From: Morganella morganii
GTDB taxonomy: Bacteria; Pseudomonadota; Gammaproteobacteria; Enterobacterales; Enterobacteriaceae
Assembly (NCBI RefSeq): GCF_003996855.1
Contig: NZ_NRQY01000001.1
Span: 816,286 to 880,285 of the forward strand
Direction: 5' to 3'
DNA length: 64,000 nt
Positions 39,314 through 46,730 of the stretch are shown here, in pieces; within the stretch, counting starts at the first letter, position 1, and every line of letters begins with the position of its first letter. The position numbers were made by a program, and so were the translations under genes. The notes under the pieces were generated by a model that saw only the letters and a program-made list of their open reading frames with translations, did not search any database and was not told the origin of the DNA.

Positions 39314-41974
39314 TTATTTCTTAGCATTCCGTTTGGCAACCGGTTTAGGTGCCGCGACCGGAACGGATTCGTCATAAGTGCGGCCGTAATACGTATCCAG
39401 CATAATTTGTTTTAATTCAGCAATCAGAGGATAACGCGGGTTTGCGCCGGTACACTGGTCATCAAAGGCATCTTCTGACAGTTTATCCAGTTTCGCCAGG
39501 AACTCGGCTTCCGGCACCCCGGCTTCACGGATGGATTTCGGGATACCCAGAGAGGCTTTAATTTCGTCCAGCCAGATCAGCAGTTTTTCGATCTTTTGCG
39601 CGGTACGGTCACCGGCGGCACTCAGTTGCAGATGGTCAGCAATCTCCGCATAACGGCGACGCGCCTGCGGACGGTCATACTGGCTGAATGCTGTCTGTTT
39701 GGTCGGGTTATCTGTGGCGTTATAACGAATGACGTTACAGATAAGCAGGGCGTTAGCCAGACCATGCGGGATATGGAACTCAGAGCCCAGTTTGTGTGCC
39801 ATGGAGTGACATACACCAAGGAAGGCGTTGGCAAATGCGATACCGGCAATAGTCGCGGCATTATGCACCCGCTCACGGGCAACCGGGTTCTTCGCACCTT
39901 CGTGATAGCTGGCCGGTAAGAACTCTTTCAGCAGTTTAAGAGCCTGTAATGCCTGGCCGTCAGAGAATTCGTTTGCCAGCACAGACACATAGGCTTCCAG
40001 CGCATGAGTGACCGCATCCAGCCCGCCGAACGCGGTAAGGGATTTCGGCATATTCATCACCAGGTTGGCATCAACAATGGCCATATCCGGGGTCAGGGCA
40101 TAGTCTGCCAGCGGGTATTTCTGACCGGTGGCATCGTCTGTCACGACGGCAAATGGTGTTACTTCGGAGCCGGTACCGGATGTGGTGGTAATAGCAACCA
40201 TTTTTGCTTTCACACCCATTTTCGGGAATTTATAGATACGTTTACGGATATCCATAAAGCGCAGCGCCAGTTCCTCAAAGTGAGTTTCCGGATGCTCATA
40301 CATCACCCACATGATCTTGGCTGCATCCATCGGGGAACCGCCGCCGAGGGCAATAATCACGTCCGGTTTGAAGCTGTTCATCTGCTCCGCACCTTTACGG
40401 ACCACTGAGAGAGTCGGGTCAGCTTCCACTTCAAAGAAAATTTCCACTTCCATGCCGTAGGATTTCAGCACACGGGTCACTTCATCCACATAACCGTTAT
40501 TGAACAGATAGCCGTCAGTCACGATAAAGGCGCGTTTCGCACCGTCACCGGCGATCTCTTCCAGAGCAACCGGCAGAGAACCGCGGCGGAAATAGATAGA
40601 TTTCGGAAGTTTATGCCACAACATATTTTCAGCTCGTTTTGCCACGGTTTTGGTGTTGATCAGGTGTTTCGGCCCGACGTTTTCGGAAATGGAGTTACCA
40701 CCCCAGGAGCCGCAACCCAGTGTCAGTGACGGAGACAGTTTGAAGTTATACAGGTCGCCGATCCCGCCCTGTGACGCCGGGGTGTTAATCAGAATACGTG
40801 CGGTTTTCATCTTCTCACCGAAGAACTTAACGCGTTCCGGTTGGTTGTCCTGATCCGTATATAAGCAGGAGGTGTGGCCGATCCCGCCCATTTCCACCAG
40901 TTTTTCCGCCTTGACCACAGCATCTTCAAAATCTTTGCCGCGATACATGGCTAACAGCGGAGAGAGTTTTTCGTGTGCAAACGGCTCGGATTCATCCACC
41001 ACGGAGACCGCACCGATAAGAATTTTTGTCCAGGCCGGTACTTCGATACCGGCCATTTCAGCAATTTTCACCGCAGACTGACCGACAATTTTCGCATTCA
41101 GCCCGCCGTTGAGCAGGATGATGTCCTGAACGGCTTTCAGTTCTTTGCCCTTCAGAATATAACCGCCGTGGGTTTCAAAACGTTCTTTGACCTGCTCATA
41201 GACATCATCGACAACAATAACGGATTGCTCAGATGCACAAATTACGCCGTTATCGAAGGTTTTGGACATCAGAATAGAGGCCACCGCGCGTTTGATATCG
41301 GCGGTTTCATCAATCACAACAGGCGTATTACCCGCGCCCACACCGATGGCCGGTTTACCGGAACTGTAGGCGGCTTTCACCATGCCCGGCCCGCCGGTGG
41401 CGAGGATCAGGTTAGTATCCGGGTGGTGCATTAAGGCATTGGATAATTCAACAGACGGTTCGTCGATCCAGCCGATAATATCTTTCGGGGCACCGGCGGC
41501 AACAGCAGCTCTGAGAACAATTTCTGCGGCTCTGTTAGTGGCTTTTTTGGCACGCGGATGCGGGGAGAAAATAATCCCGTTTCGGGTTTTCAGGCTGATC
41601 AGTGCTTTAAAGATAGCAGTGGAGGTCGGGTTGGTGGTCGGGACGATACCGCAGATAATACCGATAGGCTCTGCGATAGTGATAGTGCCGAAAGTCGGGT
41701 CTTCGGATAAGATGCCGCAGGTTTTTTCATCGCGGTAGGCGTTATAGATATATTCAGAAGCAAAATGGTTTTTAATCACTTTATCTTCAATAATACCCAT
41801 GCCGGACTCTTCAACCGCCAGTTTTGCCAGCGGAATACGGGCATCTGCTGCGGCGAGTGCCGCTGCCCGGAAGATGGTGTCCACCTGTTCCTGGGAGAAA
41901 CCGGCAAACTCGCGCTGAGCTTGCTTCACGCGGGCAACTAATTCATTGAGTTCGGTAACGTTCGTTACGGCCAT
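39314..41974 (-). CDS. adhE: AdhE, bifunctional acetaldehyde-CoA/alcohol dehydrogenase
   Basis: The start is ATG 41974 (AGGAGTG upstream), where AdhE begins MAVTNVTELNELVARVKQAQ; a 56-codon upstream extension runs through the leader hairpin and is not coding. The 886-residue protein has an aldehyde dehydrogenase half (catalytic Cys in DNGVICASEQS) and an iron-dependent alcohol dehydrogenase half (GGSPMDAAKIMW, FANAFLGVCHSMAHKLG, HGLANALL). It turns acetyl-CoA to ethanol in fermentation and assembles into spirosomes. Its leader and promoter region contain striking repeats, listed separately. The lysine-rich tail (KPVAKRNAKK) is typical. Confidence 0.97.
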   Translation of the reverse strand: MAVTNVTELNELVARVKQAQREFAGFSQEQVDTIFRAAALAAADARIPLAKLAVEESGMGIIEDKVIKNHFASEYIYNAYRDEKTCGILSEDPTFGTITIAEPIGIICGIVPTTNPTSTAIFKALISLKTRNGIIFSPHPRAKKATNRAAEIVLRAAVAAGAPKDIIGWIDEPSVELSNALMHHPDTNLILATGGPGMVKAAYSSGKPAIGVGAGNTPVVIDETADIKRAVASILMSKTFDNGVICASEQSVIVVDDVYEQVKERFETHGGYILKGKELKAVQDIILLNGGLNAKIVGQSAVKIAEMAGIEVPAWTKILIGAVSVVDESEPFAHEKLSPLLAMYRGKDFEDAVVKAEKLVEMGGIGHTSCLYTDQDNQPERVKFFGEKMKTARILINTPASQGGIGDLYNFKLSPSLTLGCGSWGGNSISENVGPKHLINTKTVAKRAENMLWHKLPKSIYFRRGSLPVALEEIAGDGAKRAFIVTDGYLFNNGYVDEVTRVLKSYGMEVEIFFEVEADPTLSVVRKGAEQMNSFKPDVIIALGGGSPMDAAKIMWVMYEHPETHFEELALRFMDIRKRIYKFPKMGVKAKMVAITTTSGTGSEVTPFAVVTDDATGQKYPLADYALTPDMAIVDANLVMNMPKSLTAFGGLDAVTHALEAYVSVLANEFSDGQALQALKLLKEFLPASYHEGAKNPVARERVHNAATIAGIAFANAFLGVCHSMAHKLGSEFHIPHGLANALLICNVIRYNATDNPTKQTAFSQYDRPQARRRYAEIADHLQLSAAGDRTAQKIEKLLIWLDEIKASLGIPKSIREAGVPEAEFLAKLDKLSEDAFDDQCTGANPRYPLIAELKQIMLDTYYGRTYDESVPVAAPKPVAKRNAKK

Positions 41975-42001
41975 ACAGATCACTCCTGATAAATTGTTAA
42001 A

Positions 42002-42118
42002 CTTTTTAAGCAAATCAGCGAATTGATACAATTTGATTATAGCGGTGATATCTTCCGGTAACGAAATCGATTTTGCCGGTAACATAATGCAGATATGCTC
42101 GCTGATTTGCTTAAAAAG
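42002..42118 (-). repeat. Perfect 20-bp inverted repeat in the adhE leader
   Basis: CTTTTTAAGCAAATCAGCGA (42002-42021) is the exact reverse complement of 42099-42118, with 77 bases between. In the adhE mRNA it would fold into a 20-bp duplex ending 27 bases before the start codon, just upstream of the AGGAGTG ribosome binding site. It is long enough to be an RNase III substrate. Confidence 0.85.
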
Positions 42119-42139
42119 CCCGTCAGGCCTTTCTGTCCG

Positions 42140-42169
42140 CATTATAGATGAATCGATTCATCTATAATG
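42140..42169. promoter_or_regulatory. Perfect 30-bp palindrome with Cra-like core and a TATAAT on each strand
   Basis: Both 15-base halves are exact reverse complements with no loop. The core TGAATCGATTCA (42149-42160) fits the Cra (FruR) consensus TGAAWCGNTTCA. Each end carries TATAAT, on plus at 42163-42168 and on minus at 42146-42141. It could therefore place two divergent promoters under one Cra operator. Confidence 0.7.
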
Positions 42170-42198
42170 AAAGCAGCTTAACATTCAGGGGGAATATT

Positions 42199-42219
42199 AA
42201 AGTGATCCAAATCACAAAT
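42199..42219. promoter_or_regulatory. CRP- or FNR-type binding site
   Basis: GTGATCCAAATCAC (42202-42215) fits the CRP core GTGA-N6-TCAC and also the FNR inner core TGAT-N4-ATCA. Its centre is about 65 bases from the minus-strand TATAAT in the adjacent palindrome, a plausible activator position for adhE. Confidence 0.6.
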
Positions 42220-42529
42220 ACATCAAGCTGACACCATTCAGCTTGGGTCAAAACAGAAACAACACGTAGTCTCAGGAATGATATCTGGCTTCAATTTCAC
42301 AGAAGAACTGATGATTGTCTGAAATTCAGACAGAAATGAGGCGATATAACTGTATCGTATCAGCGGGAGGCGGAAAATATTCTGCGCAAAGCAATTTCTT
42401 TTCCTGCACATTCAACGGTATGATGTCTGTGTTAATAATCACATTTATAATTATTACAACCCTCTGGCGATAGCCTGCTGTTATTATCAGCAGAGTATCA
42501 CTGTATTATCATCAGGTTGAGGAACCTTT

Positions 42530-43177
42530 GTGGGCAATACTTTGCTGGATTTTTCCGGTTATTTAAAATTTTTTGTCGGCTTATTTGCCTTAGTCAACCC
42601 GGTCGGTATTTTGCCGGTCTTTATGAGCATGACAAATTATCAGACCGCCGCAGTGCGCAATGAAACCAATATGATTGCGAACTTTTCGGTGGCCGTAATT
42701 TTGTGCACATCACTTCTGGTCGGCGATAAGATCCTCATTATGTTCGGTATTTCCATCGAATCTTTCCGGATAGCAGGGGGGACACTGATTGTCCTTATTG
42801 CGATGTCCATGATCAGCGGTAAGCTGGGGGAAGATAAGCAGAACAAGCAGGAGCAGTCGGAAACGGCTATCCGCGACAATATCGGCGTGGTACCGCTGGC
42901 GCTGCCGCTGATGGCGGGACCGGGTGCCATCAGTTCCTGTGTGGTCTGGAGCGCCCGCTGGCAGGGCTGGCAGAACTTTCTCGGGCTGGCGCTGACCAGT
43001 ATTGTGTTCGCTTTCTGCTGCTGGCTGTTGTTCCGCTCGGCGGGACTGTGGGTGAAATACCTCGGACAAACCGGTATTAACGTCGTGACCCGTATTATGG
43101 GTCTGATGCTGATGTCATTAGGTATTGAGCTGATTATTACCGGCATGAAAATGAGTTTTCCGGGATTACTGTCATAA
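42530..43177 (+). CDS. ychE: YchE, MarC-family inner-membrane protein
   Basis: The start is GTG 42530 after TTGAGGAACC. The 215-residue protein has six predicted helices and the MarC family repeats (LFALVNPVGILPVF, PLALPLMAGPGAISS). Function of the family is unknown; an antibiotic-resistance role for MarC itself has been withdrawn. adhE-ychE divergence followed by the opp region matches E. coli, except that an extra ABC operon is inserted here. Confidence 0.93.
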   Translation: MGNTLLDFSGYLKFFVGLFALVNPVGILPVFMSMTNYQTAAVRNETNMIANFSVAVILCTSLLVGDKILIMFGISIESFRIAGGTLIVLIAMSMISGKLGEDKQNKQEQSETAIRDNIGVVPLALPLMAGPGAISSCVVWSARWQGWQNFLGLALTSIVFAFCCWLLFRSAGLWVKYLGQTGINVVTRIMGLMLMSLGIELIITGMKMSFPGLLS

Positions 43178-43199
43178 TCACACGGTAAATTATTATCAG

Positions 43200-43224
43200 A
43201 ACGGGGCCATCGGCCCCGTTTTTA
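43200..43224 (+). terminator. Terminator of ychE
   Basis: AACGGGGCC (43200-43208), ATC loop, GGCCCCGTT (43212-43220), then TTT. It overlaps the stop codon region of the converging ATPase gene. Confidence 0.88.
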
Positions 43225-43956
43225 CATCTGTGCATTCTCCATCCGGTGTTCGCCGCGCAGCAGGGCGGTGCGATCAAATTCCCGTTCAATGTTGCCGTTT
43301 GCCATAAAGGCCGCGCGATCCGACATATGTGCCACCACATCCGCATCATGGCTGACCAGCAGATAGGTCATGCCGTGCGCGGTTTTCAGGTGATTCAGCA
43401 GATTGAGAATTTCCGCCTGTACGGACATATCGAGTGCGGAGGTCGGCTCATCGAGTAACAGGATCTGCGGACGCAGCATCAGTGCACGGGCGATGGCGAT
43501 GCGCTGGCGCTGGCCACCGGAGAGCTGATGCGGATAACGCTGTGCGACATCCGGCGGCAGTCCGACAGACGTTATCGCCTCAGTCACACGGCTCTCTATA
43601 TTATTTTCCCGGTGAATATGTAATGGTTCCGAAAGTGCTTTGTGAATGGTATGGAACGGATGCAGGGAAGCATAAGGGTCCTGGAATACCATCTGCACAT
43701 TACGGCGCAGTGCCCCCTGATAACGCCGGCCGGGGTGGATATGCTGTGACAGCAGCTGTACGCCGCCCTGCCATTCACGCTGTAACCCGGCAATCACCCG
43801 CAAAATGGTGGATTTTCCGCAGCCGGACTCGCCGATAAGACTGAATGTCTCTCCGGCGCGGAGATAAAAACCGGCTTTGCAGACCACCTGCCGCTGCCCG
43901 AAACTGACAGAAAGATTATTAACCTCAATAACCTGCGCTGAATTATTTTCCGGCAT
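43222..43956 (-). CDS. Peptide/nickel-type ABC importer ATPase, last gene of the operon
   Basis: The 244-residue ATPase has Walker A GESGCGKST, Q-loop MVFQDPYASLHP, signature LSGGQRQRIAIARAL, Walker B LLLDEPTSALD and SHD. It is the OppF/DppF/NikE-type partner, but short: it lacks the long C-terminal extension of OppD/OppF, more like NikE or CntF. Its start overlaps the end of the preceding ATPase gene by 14 bases, so the two are translationally coupled. Confidence 0.88.
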   Translation of the reverse strand: MPENNSAQVIEVNNLSVSFGQRQVVCKAGFYLRAGETFSLIGESGCGKSTILRVIAGLQREWQGGVQLLSQHIHPGRRYQGALRRNVQMVFQDPYASLHPFHTIHKALSEPLHIHRENNIESRVTEAITSVGLPPDVAQRYPHQLSGGQRQRIAIARALMLRPQILLLDEPTSALDMSVQAEILNLLNHLKTAHGMTYLLVSHDADVVAHMSDRAAFMANGNIEREFDRTALLRGEHRMENAQM

Positions 43957-44790
43957 GATGTGTCTCCTGAGTCAGTAACGCCTGTAAAGCAGCGCGATCC
44001 AATACCGGCAGATCGGTGCCGTAAGTCTGTGCATCCGGACGGCAGGTCCATAATGTGCGGGTATAAGGATGTGTTGCCTGCGGCAGTTGTGCGGCGGGCA
44101 GTTCATCGACCTGCTGACCCTGATACATCACCATGACACGCTGGCAATGCGCAGCCACCAGCGGTAAATCATGACTTATCAGCAGCAGTCCCATCCGGCG
44201 TTCCTCACACTGGCTGACAATCAGTTCAAGGATCTGGTGCCGCAGCCGGGCATCGAGGGCGGAGGTCGGTTCATCGGCAATTAAGACCGATGGGTTGTTG
44301 ATCAGGGCAATCGCAATCATGGCAGCTGTCCCATCCCGCCGGAAAGCTGTCCCGGATAGCGGGATAGTGCCTGCTCAGATAATCCGGCGGCACGGGCCAT
44401 CTCAAAGACACGGTCGCGGCGGTCAGATTTGTTCAGTGTCTGATGGCGCAGCAGAGATTCCTCAATCTGCTGATACAGATTTCTGACCGGATTCAGGGCA
44501 TAGCGCGGGTCCTGCATGATCATGGCAATATCATTGCCGCGCAGTGCCGCCCACTGTTTTTCCCGCAGGGACAGCAGGGAGGTCTGACCGAATGTCAGCG
44601 TCTCCGCACTGACAATCCCCGGTTTGCGCACCAGCCCCATCAGTGCTCTGGCGGTCATGGACTTGCCGGAACCGGACTCCCCGACCAGCGCCAGCCGCTC
44701 CTGTCCCAGGGTAAATGAGATATTTTTTACCACCTGTGCGCGGGGGTAATCCACACACAGGTTGCTGACACAAATAAGCGGCTCAGTCAT
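43943..44790 (-). pseudogene. Peptide/nickel-type ABC importer ATPase gene with a frameshift in the signature motif
   Basis: From ATG 44790 the frame encodes a normal OppD/NikD-like N-terminus (Walker [10 protein letters not shown]-loop MIMQDPRYALNP) down to QLSGGMGQ, then LP and a TGA. The second frame resumes exactly at MIAIALINNPSVLIADEPTSALD with Walker B, SHD and the C-terminus. The minus strand reads CAGCTGCCATGATT where CAG-CGT-GCC-ATG-ATT is expected, so a single base (G) is missing near 44325. The predicted product would lack Walker B and be inactive, disabling the heterodimer. The start overlaps the upstream permease stop by 8 bases. Confidence 0.85.
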
Positions 44791-45607
44791 GCTGCGACTC
44801 CATAATATCCCGTAAACCATCACCCAGAAGATTGAATGCCATACCGGCAATCAGAATGGCTGCACCGGGTACGGCAGCTATCCACCACTGGTCAAAAATA
44901 ACCTGCATACCGTCGGCAATCATCGCTCCCCATTCCGCCATCGGCGGCTGTGCGCCCAGCCCGAGGAAACCCAGACCGGCGACAGCCAGAATAATGGTGG
45001 CGAGGTCCAGCGCCAGCCGGACGATGGCTGACGGCAGACAGAGCGGTAAAATATGTCCCCATAACAGGCGCAGACCGCGTATTCCCAGCATTTCCGCACT
45101 GGCCAGATAATCACTGTTGCGCAGATGGCGGATTTCACTGCGCGCCTGACGGGCATAAGCGGGCCAGGAGGTCAGAGCAAGTGCCAGAGCACCGTTAATC
45201 AGCCCCGGGCCGAGAATGGCAACAAAGGCAAAGGCGAGAATCAGACGCGGCATCGACATGACAATATCAGTAAACCGCATCAGAATCGTTTCCGTCCAGC
45301 GGCCGTAAAAACCGGCCAGAATGCCGATCAGTAACCCGGCGGGCAGGGTGATTGCTGCTACCAGCCCGACCAGACCAAACATCGGGCGTGTGCCGTAGAT
45401 CAGGCGGGAGAGCACATCACGGCCATAGCTGTCAGTTCCGAGCCAGTGCTGTGCATCCGGTGCCATCAGGCGCTGTGCCGGATTTTGCAGTACCGGGTCA
45501 TACGGTGCCAGCCAAGGTGCAAACAGCGCTGTCAGCAGCAGAAACAAAATAATCAGGGTACCTGTCAGCGCGGACGGGGATCGGCGGATTTTCGGCAGTA
45601 ATGTCAT
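44783..45607 (-). CDS. Peptide/nickel-type ABC importer permease (DppC/NikC-like)
   Basis: The 274-residue inner-membrane protein has an N-terminal OppC-like helix (residues 12-32), the HWLGTDSYGRDVLSRLIYGTR motif typical of DppC/OppC/NikC permeases, and an EAA-like coupling loop (ARSEIRHLRNSDYLASAEMLG). It pairs with the permease upstream. Its ATGA start overlaps the stop of that gene. Confidence 0.9.
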   Translation of the reverse strand: MTLLPKIRRSPSALTGTLIILFLLLTALFAPWLAPYDPVLQNPAQRLMAPDAQHWLGTDSYGRDVLSRLIYGTRPMFGLVGLVAAITLPAGLLIGILAGFYGRWTETILMRFTDIVMSMPRLILAFAFVAILGPGLINGALALALTSWPAYARQARSEIRHLRNSDYLASAEMLGIRGLRLLWGHILPLCLPSAIVRLALDLATIILAVAGLGFLGLGAQPPMAEWGAMIADGMQVIFDQWWIAAVPGAAILIAGMAFNLLGDGLRDIMESQHD

Positions 45608-46650
45608 GATTTCACCCGCGGATCGGTTAAACGCACAATCATATCCGTCACGTTATTGATAAAGATAAAACAGATGCCTATTACCAGAGTCCCGCCCATC
45701 ACGGCAGTGGTGTCACCGGCAAACAGAGCGGCGGTCAGGTATCGTCCGATGCCGGGCCAGGAAAAGACCGTTTCTGTCAGTACGGCGCCTTCCAGCATCC
45801 CTGTGTAGGCCAGGGCAATCAAGGTGATCAGTGTTCCCTGGATATTCGGCAGCACATGGCGGAACAACACCTGCATTTCGGTATTGCCTTTGGCTCGTGC
45901 CAGTGTGACATATTCTTTATTCATTTCACTCAGGCAGGCCGCGCGGGTCAGGCGGGTGATCCCTGCCAGGCAAAAATAGGCCAGCAGCGACACCGGCAAA
46001 ATCAGGTGTGCCACTGCGTTGGTAAAGGCGCCGGGGTCATCGGATAACCAGGTATCGATCAGCACAAAACCGGTTTTTGCCTCAACAGTATACTGGTAGA
46101 TATCGTCCAGCCGTCCCGGTCCGGGACTCCATTGCAGCGTGGCGTAGAACAGCAGCAGCATCAGCAGCCCCAGCCAGAAAACCGGCACCGAGTTACCGAG
46201 GAGCGTCAGGGTGCGGATGATAAAATCAAACGGGGTGCCTGCATAACGGGCGCACAGCACACCGCAGAGAATTCCGAGTGCGGCGCCGATCAGCAGCGCC
46301 AGGGTTGCCAGTTCAATCGTGGCGGGCAGCGTGGTCAGCACGCCGTCGAGCACCGGCTGTCCCATAGAGGAGGCCATGCCGAGATCGCCGTGCAGCAGAC
46401 GCTCCGCATAATGCCAGAACTGAATATAGACGGGCTGATCCAGCCCCAGTTCCAGCCGCACCTGTTCATAGGTTTCATGGCTGGCGTGATCGCCGACAAT
46501 CTGCAACACCCGGTCAACCGGGGAAAATGCCGACAATGCAAAGGTGATCACCAGTAACCCGAGCAGTGTCAGCGCCAGGGTGAAAACGCCCTGAAGCGTC
46601 ACACGCAGGGTATGGCGAAACAGTGTGCCGGCAGGGGAAATATCGGACAT
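45604..46650 (-). CDS. Peptide/nickel-type ABC importer permease (DppB/NikB-like)
   Basis: Start set at ATG 46650 (CAGGAACTGCTGT upstream; MSDISPAG); the upstream 11 codons are unsupported. The 348-residue protein has about six helices, the LGLDQPVYIQFWHYAERLLHGDLGMASSMGQPV segment typical of OppB-type permeases, and a coupling loop near EMNKEYVTLARAKGN. It follows the binding-protein gene after a hairpin that probably lowers permease expression. Confidence 0.9.
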   Translation of the reverse strand: MSDISPAGTLFRHTLRVTLQGVFTLALTLLGLLVITFALSAFSPVDRVLQIVGDHASHETYEQVRLELGLDQPVYIQFWHYAERLLHGDLGMASSMGQPVLDGVLTTLPATIELATLALLIGAALGILCGVLCARYAGTPFDFIIRTLTLLGNSVPVFWLGLLMLLLFYATLQWSPGPGRLDDIYQYTVEAKTGFVLIDTWLSDDPGAFTNAVAHLILPVSLLAYFCLAGITRLTRAACLSEMNKEYVTLARAKGNTEMQVLFRHVLPNIQGTLITLIALAYTGMLEGAVLTETVFSWPGIGRYLTAALFAGDTTAVMGGTLVIGICFIFINNVTDMIVRLTDPRVKS

Positions 46651-46671
46651 ACAGCAGTTCCTGAATAAAAA

Positions 46672-46708
46672 CAAAACACACAAACCCCGTCAGCGATACT
46701 GACGGGGT
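46672..46708 (-). terminator. Attenuating hairpin between binding-protein and permease genes
   Basis: ACCCCGTCAG (46684-46693) pairs with CTGACGGGGT (46699-46708); the minus-strand tail is TTTGTGTGTTTTG. A weak terminator here is common in such operons and keeps the binding protein in excess. Confidence 0.65.
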
Positions 46709-46730
46709 GATAACCGGGGAAATCAGCAGA

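Larger units (their letters stand above)
41975..42529. promoter_or_regulatory. adhE-ychE divergent regulatory region rich in palindromes
   Basis: The 555-base region holds the adhE leader and the promoters of adhE and ychE. Directly visible are a perfect 20-bp inverted repeat (42002-42021 with 42099-42118), a perfect 30-bp palindrome (42140-42169), a CRP/FNR-type site (42199-42219), and shorter palindromes at 42224-42245, 42316-42332 and 42475-42493. E. coli adhE is known to be controlled by Cra, Fis and RpoS and by RNase III processing of its leader. Confidence 0.75.

Noticed and set aside
41975..42142. 56-codon N-terminal extension of AdhE
   Set aside because: It reads through the 20-bp inverted repeat; known AdhE proteins start at MAVTN, and a good ribosome binding site precedes that ATG.
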